NCBI GenBank assembly: GCA_031216915.1
Contig: CM062297.1
Span: 833,853,337-833,917,336, forward strand
Direction of reading: 5' to 3'
From: Pictodentalium vernedei
Lineage: Eukaryota > Mollusca > Scaphopoda > Dentaliida > Dentaliidae
DNA: 64,000 bases
The position numbers and the translations under genes are program-made. Positions within the stretch are counted from its first letter, which is position 1. Each line of letters starts with the position of its first letter. The notes under the pieces were generated by a model that saw nothing but the letters and a program-made list of their open reading frames with translations, ran no database searches and was not told the DNA's origin. Below are positions 57,188 through 64,000 of the stretch, piece by piece.

Positions 57188-57479
57188 AGTTTCACCCACA
57201 CAGCACCTCATAATCAACCTACTTGATAAGATGTTGTTTTAGTCCAGTAGACGTTCCGGGAACACAGCGTGGTAACTGGTAAATATCTGTTTAACCTGTG
57301 GACCCCTAACCAGTAACCACTACTATTTAGTTGAGATTATAAGTGATTAGTCTGAGAACTTGATTTGAAAAAAATGACATATATCAGCCCTCAGTATTGG
57401 CCGAAATGCTATTTTTTGCTGATAACAATCCAATAAGCCATTTATCAGCGGGTACCAATAATCCATAACAATAATCAGC

Positions 57480-58140
57480 TCATTACTTGAAGGAAAGGAT
57501 TTTTAAACAATATTCCTAATATTGCATGATGTTACAATTAGGGCTCAAGTATGAGAGCCCAAGTATGAACCCATGTATGAAAAAATTTGAATCTGATGCC
57601 ACTAAGGATGGCATGGGGAGCCTAAATATTAACACAGGGACTTGATTTGAACAAATTTTGACCCCCCACCTCCAAAAGCTTCCCAGGAGCCCAAATATGA
57701 ACCCGAAAGTTGATTTGAACAATCTTAATCTGACCTCCATAATGATGCTGTATACCAAATATTAAAGGATGTTGACAAGTGAATCTGAAGAATATTTTTA
57801 AAGATTATTCCTCAAATTGGACTAAGTTCATATTTGGGCTCCCAAATATTAACTCAGGGACAAGATTTGAACAAACTTGAATCTCTCCCCTCTAAGGATG
57901 TTGTATATCAGATATGGAAAGATTCGGACAGGTGCATCTGTAAGAGAAGATTTTAAAGAATATTCCTCATGTTGCACTAAGTTAAAACTTGGACTCCCAT
58001 GGGGAGCCCAAATATTAACCCAGGTACATGATTTGAACAAACTTGAATCTGACCTTCCTAAAGATACTGTATATCAGATATCAAAAGATTTCAATCAGTG
58101 GTTCTGGAGGAGATTTTTTAATTTTTGAAAATATGCTTAC
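57480..58140. repeat. Core units of the AAGAGGCCCC-type family
   Basis: Four diverged units (GGGAGCCCAAATATTAACCC, ATTTGAACAAACTTGAATCT, GAAGATTTTAAAGAATATTC), then sequence resembling 44700-45130. Confidence 0.65.
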
Positions 58141-58589
58141 TCACCATTTTTCTGATTCCCCCTATGGTGCACTGTGACACAACCAATTGAATTTATTTTC
58201 ACAATCGATTCTTCTGGTCCTAAGGATGCTTCATACCCCGTAGCAGTTCTCAGTTCTGTGCATTTTAGGAATATGATCGTTTGAAAATATTGCTATTTTT
58301 AGCTCCTGGGGGTGTACTTATGACTTGATAATACCACATACCAAATTTGGTTCAAATCGGCTCATCGGTTCTGAAAACAGACTTTGGTTAGGGCCAAATA
58401 TTTTGCTCCTCCCATTACAAAGGCAAATATTGCCCTACAGACTCTGTTTGAACAAACTTTATTCAAGATCACAACAGGAAGATCACTACACAATATCAAG
58501 TCAAATCACTGTACCAATCGGTTCTTGAGAAGATTTTCTTAAAATTTGGAAGCATTTTCCCCATCCCTTCCCTGTGGGGTGGGACTACT

Positions 58590-58745
58590 ATGATCCCCGA
58601 TGAGTCTGGAGGTGGGATGGGGAAATCTCACCCGAGGGGCAAGATATTTGAACCAGACCCGAGGCTTGCTGAGGGTCTGGTTCAAATATCTTGCCCCGAG
58701 GGTGAGATTTCCCCATTCCCACCTTCAAACTCATTGAGGATGATT
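58590..58745. repeat. Long palindrome
   Basis: About 70-bp imperfect arms (for example GGTGAGATTTCCCCAT and its complement; CTGGTTCAAATATCTTGCCCC) around a short spacer near 58667. It could form a stable hairpin in the USP pre-mRNA. Confidence 0.8.
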
Positions 58746-59617
58746 TTTCTCCCCACATACGAGGATTACGTCATTATAGATAATTGACGGTCATGTGCTG
58801 ACATACCCAATTTATCAAGTCGTAGTCCTTTCGAAAAACGGACAATTTCATCAGAAAGATCGTACAAAAGTTAGGTATATACCATAGGTATATACTAAAG
58901 AATTGATTTGTAACACTGTCCGTTAAGAGATTAATGAATTTGCGCATGTCAAACTCTAATGTAAAGGGCATTGTGAGATTACTGATCGATCGATAAATTC
59001 GCGCAGTGATACTATTAAATCTGCAGAGAAACATGGGGTTGAAACAAATCAAGTTTAATATTTGAATAATAATTAAATATTGAGTCTATATTTGCAAATC
59101 GTGAAGCGATTTTGTTTATTTACAATCTTGCAGATGATGATGAAAGAGTTCCGGCGACCTAATAAAATATGCAAATGAGTATGTCACCTGGGGTGGGTGG
59201 GATAGAGATATCCCACCCTGCTGTCTCACCCGGGACGCACGTATGTTTCACGTATAGTGGGGGGAGAACTTGATTTCAGCAGATCAAAATGTGAGGTCAT
59301 AACAAACAATCACATCAAATTTCACTGAAATCGGTTCCTAGTTTGGAAGAGAAACCATGAATACCATGTTCAAGGATGCTGGACAAAGAGTGATCACCAC
59401 CACTGTTCATCCCAACTTTCAGTCAGGTGAGTTAATAACAGGTTAATATAAATTCCATTTGCTGAGGACTGAAAATGCTAAGAAAATGTTTTATTGTGGC
59501 ACCTCCACTTTTCTGTAAAGCACAAATTTAGTCTTCTAGCACTGCACCTGTCAAAACACTCATGTTCTGGAACTAACATTCTTTCCTAAAAGTTACTATG
59601 TCAAAATATTAGCCTAC
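58746..59617. other. USP intron segment downstream of the Cys-box exon
   Basis: Intron sequence with a small palindrome (GGTGGGATAGAGATATCCCACC region near 59195-59218) and a short stretch near 59270-59430 resembling the 3' part of the AAGAGGCCCC-family elements (CTTTCAGTCAGGTGAGTTA). No exon seen. Confidence 0.5.
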
Positions 59618-59837
59618 CATTTTCTTTCCGCAACCTTGTTATAAACTTTTTTGGAGCTAATGTTCCTACTTTCTTCTTTTGTGTTGCTATGCTGTAAAAC
59701 AAATCACCAAGGCAAGTTAACAATGTCTCTTTCTTTTGGTTTTTAAACTGTTGCTTGTAGTGCAAGACTTTCTCCCTGAATGGTCGACAGAAGTACAAGG
59801 CTTGTAACACAGAATTACAATAACAAGTGTTTCCAAA
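59618..59837 (-). CDS. USP46: USP12/USP46-type deubiquitinase, exon with catalytic Cys box
   Basis: Internal coding exon of a ubiquitin-specific protease of the USP12/USP46 family, cysteine peptidases that remove ubiquitin and in animals are activated by WD-repeat partners (WDR48, WDR20). The translation opens with [20 protein letters not shown], the Cys box of this family; the catalytic Cys is in NTCYC. It continues through a stretch rich in KQQ/KKE and a block ending TRLRKEN. The acceptor (TTTCAG, just right of 59837) and donor (GTAGGC, just left of 59618) are clear. The exon begins in phase 0 and ends one base into a codon, matching the next exon. The preceding exon, which should encode the NEHYFGLVN-type segment, was not found up to 64000. 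USP12 and USP46 are vertebrate paralogues; an invertebrate probably has one co-orthologue, so the symbol is approximate. Confidence 0.93.
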
Positions 59838-60022
59838 CTGAAATGAGAAAATAATACTCATCAAATTCAAATTAAACTGTGAGGTCACTGAAAAATCCTA
59901 TGATATCTGTACAGTTGAAACTAGAAGTCCTGTCAGTGTATTGTGCACTCTTTTGAAGTAATAGCATGCTGAGTAAATGCACTTTTTGTCCCTTTTAAAC
60001 TCAAACTGCCCCATTAGTTTAA

Positions 60023-60265
60023 CCCTTTACCTAACGAATAGACCGCATCCACCTGCGTAATATTAAAATTCAGCAGTTGAAAAAACAATAATTTTCAGAA
60101 AATTACAACAAAACTATATCATGTGACCCCCTCATTGGAACGAGCTCATTGAGCTCGTTCCAATGAGAGGGTCACATGACATGGTTTTGTTGAAATATTT
60201 TGAAAATTTTGAAAAAATAATATTTAAAATCATACATTTTGATATTGTCTGCGTTGGGTAAAGGG
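60023..60265. mobile_element. piggyBac-like palindromic MITE
   Basis: Flanked by TTAA (60019-60022, 60266-60269) with inverted ends CCCTTTACCTAACG and CCCTTTACCCAACG; piggyBac ends typically begin CCC after TTAA. The centre is a palindrome (60116-60183) with ATGTGACC..CTCATTGGAACGAGCTC arms. Relatives at 24629-24790 and 25850-26085. Confidence 0.8.
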
Positions 60266-60448
60266 TTAACTCAATTCCTGCAGAAAAAACAGCATGCCCA
60301 ACTATTCTATACTTGTAGAGATCATTAACATCATTCCTAACCTCTATTGGGAATATGTAATGACGTAATTAGATATTAAAATTTGTCTACATATACAGAA
60401 TGAAGAGAGTGGGTTACTATTGAATCGCACTACCACATATTCTCCACT

Positions 60449-60822
60449 CTAAAAGTATTCATAATTGTTCATAACAGTACAAGAAACACTTGTAACAAAC
60501 ATCACATGGACCACAAGGTGCAACCTGGAGGTCCATGTGATGAAAGTTTGAAAGTGCTTCTTGTGTTTTGTCCTCAGAAATTGGAAATAATTACCAAGTG
60601 AAAAATTTATCCCACAGTGATTTAGTAGTAATCCACCCTTCACATACTGTAGTTTCAATAGTTTCTTTCTATTTGATTGGTTCAATTCGTGATTTCAGTA
60701 CGGATCTTGCTAATAGTGCATTATATTTAGCAGTGCACAGTACAAATGCTCTTGTCGATTTCAGACTATTCCATTCTTCTGCAGTAAGGCGCGTACTAAT
60801 TAACAAACATTTTCTGTGCTAA
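60449..60822. other. Unidentified segment with hairpin and coding-like traces
   Basis: Contains an inverted repeat (60498-60541; CATCACATGGACC). Open frames run on both strands, but none matches a known family and the minus-strand frame is broken by stops. No function proposed. Confidence 0.3.
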
Positions 60823-60824
60823 TT

Positions 60825-60897
60825 ATGACAGGTCCGACATGAGGTGACCCTGGCTGTTGAAAGTGTCATTAAACTCCAATAAATAAATAAATTAATT
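60825..60897 (+). repeat. SINE 3' tail fragment
   Basis: GACCCTGGCTGTTGAAAGTGTCATTAAACTCC followed by (AATA)n resembles the tail of the SINE at 5590-5988 (GACCCTGGCTGTTAATGTGT, GTTAAACCCTAATAAA). Head and body are absent. Confidence 0.7.
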
Positions 60898-61030
60898 GTG
60901 ACAGGACTTCTCGTTTCAACTGAACACTGCTGTTAATCCAGTTACCACAACTTAGAAAATTAGGACCGCGTGTAAATGCAGGGTGATCTGATCAAAATTA
61001 TCTGTATGCATCCCTCTTTACAACATTGAA

Positions 61031-61110
61031 GAATCTCACTATTTATTTATATATTGGTATTTAAGGTTACATAGTTCTGCACAGTGGCTAATCCTGACCG
61101 CAACATGCAT
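61031..61110 (-). repeat. SINE tail-body fragment
   Basis: TTTATTTATATATTGGTATTTAAGG then a stretch reading GTTACATAGTTCTGCACAGT and GGCTAATCCTGACCGCAAC matches the tail side of the SINE at 29553-30141 where the MITE does not interrupt it. Confidence 0.65.
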
Positions 61111-61142
61111 ATTAAATCCAGTCCAGAGTCAATCTTTAAACC

Positions 61143-61333
61143 ATAAGGGCCTATTTCTAACTTTGGTCAATTTTTACTGTATTAGAACAGGTGCCCCAAT
61201 TTGCTGTGTTCGGGTAAACTCTATGTAATTGACAGTTGTTTCTAGGCAAGTCATGGCTGCCAATACAGGCAGCCAAGACTTGCGTAGACACAACTACAAG
61301 TCACAGAGCATTAAATGTCACAGTGTGGCAAAA
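61143..61333. repeat. Foldback repeat family, member 3
   Basis: Opening GGGCCTATTTCTAACTTTGG, CAGGTGCCCCAA, palindrome CAAGTCATGGCTGCC / GGCAGCCAAGACTTG, and end CACAGTGTGGCAAAA. DIRS copy 3 begins about 12 bp further right. Confidence 0.6.
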
Positions 61334-61646
61334 ATGTTTAAAAAGTTAAAAAATTTATAGTGATTTCTATATTTTTTATACTTACCAATGACCCAGACAT
61401 AGCTGGTGCTAACTCTTAAAATATAGGGCCAAACACAAATTTTGCCCCCCAATCCCCAAAATTTGCATCTAAAACCAAAGAAAACATGTCCTGAATGGCC
61501 CTCCACACTTCACCTCTACTGCGCATGCGCAGTGTCAAGGACGTTCCGAAATTGGCGCCATTAATCATTCTAATAACCAGTGCCTGGTAAGCGCTATGTA
61601 CTCAGCGGGGAGGCAAGAGTTCCCAACTCCTGGGAGGGCCATCCCC

Positions 61647-61734
61647 GTCTGGGTCATTGGTAAGTATAAAAAATATAGAAATTACTATAAATTTTTTAAC
61701 ATTTTTATACTGTACCAATGACCCAGACATAGCT
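61647..61734. repeat. DIRS internal complementary region, copy 3
   Basis: GTCTGGGTCATTGGTAAGTA through TTTTTTAAC|ATTTTTATAC to CATAGCT: complements of this copy's left end and of the right-end type seen in copies 1 and 2. The CATAGCT variant is shared with this copy's own ITR, so end and ICR have stayed matched. Confidence 0.85.
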
Positions 61735-62329
61735 GAATAGTAAAAAGGCTGGAGGGCCAAGGACATACAGCAAGATGGAATATGCTCAATAATATAAAAT
61801 AGAGTCATCCCCTCTAGGGAAAAAGAAGTAATAGGCCTTACATGTATCTTTCTTATTTATGATAAATTAGAAAGATACAACACCTTCCAAAAATTGAGCA
61901 TCATACATCCATGTACTCTATTAATATCCAATATAATCCTTATACTAATAATTTTTAAAGTAAGCCAATAAATAAAGTAAGTCTAGAGAATAGAGACTCT
62001 TATACTCCTTAAAAGTGTCTGAGGATTGCATAATCATGTCCGTTGACACGTGCTATATTCAAAAGCTATACTTTAAAAACTAAGACTTGAATGAATTTTT
62101 AAAACATAAACTTCTCACTAAACAACCATCCCAATAACAGCTCAGAATTACTAACTCCGAAGGAGGTATCCCCTTGTTTTCATAGTAAAACAGGCGACCC
62201 AAGGGAACACCCCCCCCCCCCCCCCCCCCTTTTTCTTGCCCTGGGTCAAATAGCCCAGAGCGAAGAGGGCAGCAGAACGGAGTCACTGCCGAAACAGACA
62301 GCTTACCTAGCTATAGTAGCAACTGTTAA

Positions 62330-63480
62330 GTGAATGACATTCTGAGCAGTAGATAATAGACCTAACAAAAGAGGCCTCCAGAAATGGACTCGATATTTCT
62401 GAGATAAAAATTCATGAATGTGGATGGCTGAGCGCAATGAGCAGCCTTCAAAATCTATAATAGCGACACTATTAATGTAAGCCCAAGATGTAGAAGAACT
62501 CTTACTTCATGAGCCAAAATCTTAAGCACAACTGCTGATTCAATGATATACCATAAGCAGTACCGATAGTTAATTGAATCCTTTAGCAATAGAATGGAGC
62601 GTAACGTCCTTCTATTAGGCATCAAAGACAGAAGAAGCTTACGCCCGTAGTAATAAACAGATATCCGTTTATAAATACATAAACTCTAACCGGAAAGAGT
62701 AAAGGCCTATGCCCGTACGAAGACGGAAGGACCTTAATAACAATAGGTTCCGGATAATAGGAGCCTAACTCTTATGCAAAAATCCAACCTAAATAGTAAA
62801 GGAAGTAGTGATTCCGAAACTACGAAAGTGAAAATCATCCATCGATAGTGCATGAAACTCACTGACTCTTCAGTAAAAGAGAAGCCAACAGAATTACTGT
62901 CTAAAAGGTCAGAATTTGAAAACTACTGTTCCAGAGGCTCAAATGATTACTTAGCTAAATAAGAACCCAAGTTAAATTCCATATAGGAATTTAATCTAAA
63001 GATTCTAAGTCTATTTATCAAAAAGTTACTAACTGACTTAGATAAAGAGACATAAGACTCAATTGTAAACTATCATAGAGTGCATAGGTATGAGGTAACA
63101 TAAACCTATAACCTTAATAATAACAGGCTGCAGTAGATCTTGTCAAACAAGTATACTAAAAAGTTGCAATAAGTAGTATGGAGGGATCAACAATATGAAC
63201 ATAGTGATCCCTACACCAACGACGGAAGAGCCTCCACTTAAGTCGCATAGAATAGCGAAGAAGAGGATCTCCTATAGTAAGAAATCGCGTCCAAAGCTCG
63301 TCCAGTACAATGCTTACAATGCAATACGGACCACACAACGGAATACGTGAAGGTTGCGACCTTGCGGGTTGTGATAAAGATGACACGATTTACCCAGCGA
63401 AAAAAGATCCTCTCATTGAGGAAGATTTGGCGTTAAGTCCCACAGTAGACATCAGAGTAAATTACCCACGGTCTCTGTGA
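62330..63480 (-). pseudogene. DIRS tyrosine recombinase, decayed copy 3
   Basis: Nucleotide similarity to 9498-10680 throughout. A readable stretch (63156-63386) keeps RRWCRDHYVHIVDPSI, matching the domain start of copy 2, but frames are broken many times, including around the catalytic region. Confidence 0.8.
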
Positions 63481-63649
63481 AGACAGAGATGCTATCAACA
63501 GAAATGTATTGTGGTTGTTTATCTTAGCAATACCTGCTGAAACAACAGCGCCAGAGGATACGCGTATCCTATCATTCCGTCCTATTAGATCAATAGAGCG
63601 TTAACAACATTAGCTCAGAGATCCGGACAAGCCAACACATACGTCTGCA

Positions 63650-64000
63650 ATTGATTAGCAAGCTGTGTCGTAAATAAATTATCATTGGGCGCTCCCACAG
63701 ATAGCAAATCTGATTGAATACTTGTTTGTTGAGAGTCCATTCTGACGGCAACAAGCGACCCCTAAGTGAACGGGAGTCCGGTAAAACAATCAGACGACCC
63801 GGAATATGACGGACCGAAACAGAACTTGGTGTACTATAACCAACAGACGGATTCTTTCCATTAAATTGAATAACGGAAACGAATGAGTGCCTCCCTGGTT
63901 CCGGAGATACGCCATTACTGTCGAATTAACGGACAGGATTTGGACATGCGTTTCTGAATAATGTTCATGCAATGACATAAAGCAAGCCTAAAAAACATTA
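63650..64000 (-). pseudogene. DIRS RNase H-methyltransferase region, decayed copy 3
   Basis: Matches 10850-11200. A short frame at 63790-63978 reads VQILSVNSTVMAYLRNQGGT, where copy 2 has ILSDNTTV, so the catalytic Asp is Val here. It continues beyond the window. Confidence 0.75.

Larger units (their letters stand above)
55344..57285 (-). mobile_element. MULE-type DNA transposon with FLYWCH gene, decayed
   Basis: Inverted terminal motifs TTCCCGGAACGACTACTGG (left, 55368) and its near-complement in TTTAGTCCAGTAGACGTTCC (right, 57238-57262). Further copies of the motif occur in direct terminal orientation at 55471 (left) and 57101 and 57148 (right). The interior holds a FLYWCH plus MULE-transposase pseudogene. 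Outer ends and the target duplication could not be fixed. Confidence 0.7.
61345..64000 (-). mobile_element. DIRS1-like retrotransposon, copy 3 (old, runs off window)
   Basis: Begins GTTAAAAAATTTATAG like copy 2 and keeps the left ITR (with TGCGCATGCGCA and a slightly altered TTGGCGCCA palindrome), the ICR, the 3' stem-loop and the poly-C tract. The recombinase and RNase H regions carry many substitutions, indels and stops. It is clearly older than copies 1 and 2, which are almost identical to each other. Same strand as the host gene. Confidence 0.9.

Overview
The window looks like animal nuclear DNA, most likely from a marine bivalve or another mollusc. Five small exons with consensus splice sites lie far apart in long introns that are packed with transposable elements. 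The repeat families also suggest this origin: tandem-core elements with hairpin ends, (GACG)n-type runs, and elements opening with an AACAAGAGGCCCC-type sequence. The species assignment is inference; the exon/intron structure is read directly.

Host gene. One gene on the minus strand runs through the whole window. It is a USP12/USP46-type ubiquitin-specific protease. Coding exons, in transcript order, lie at 59618-59837 (catalytic Cys box), 37883-37963 (QQDAHEF box), 25102-25229 (first zinc CxxC), 17277-17437 (second zinc CxxC) and 6892-7024. Intron phases agree across all four junctions. The N-terminal exon(s) should lie right of 64000 and the His-box exon(s) left of position 1. Everything else is intronic.

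Mobile DNA. Three copies of a DIRS1-like tyrosine-recombinase retrotransposon lie in the same orientation as the host gene. Copy 1 (1-4491) is cut by the window edge, copy 2 (8502-15635) is full length, and copy 3 (61345-64000) is old and decayed. Copy 2 has inverted terminal repeats, an internal complementary region matching both outer ends, a Gag-like ORF, an RT-RNase H-methyltransferase-like ORF with one stop codon, and a tyrosine recombinase ORF. The ITRs carry conserved palindromes resembling NRF1 and E2F/CCAAT sites.

Between 17.5 and 60.3 kb lie nested repeats: Helitron/Helentron-like non-autonomous elements with tandem cores (one holding about 2.8 kb of a 168-bp satellite with higher-order structure), hAT, Tigger-like, TTAA-type and 6-bp-TSD MITEs, a decayed FLYWCH/MULE element with clustered terminal-repeat motifs, and two SINEs. 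The SINEs share one body but have different Pol III heads, one from 5S rRNA and one from tRNA. Target-site duplications or uninterrupted paralogous sites define many insertion boundaries to the base or within a short A-run.

Many unrelated near-perfect palindromes of 40-150 bp occur, several inside MITEs. No prokaryotic genes, CRISPR arrays or complete host RNA genes were seen.
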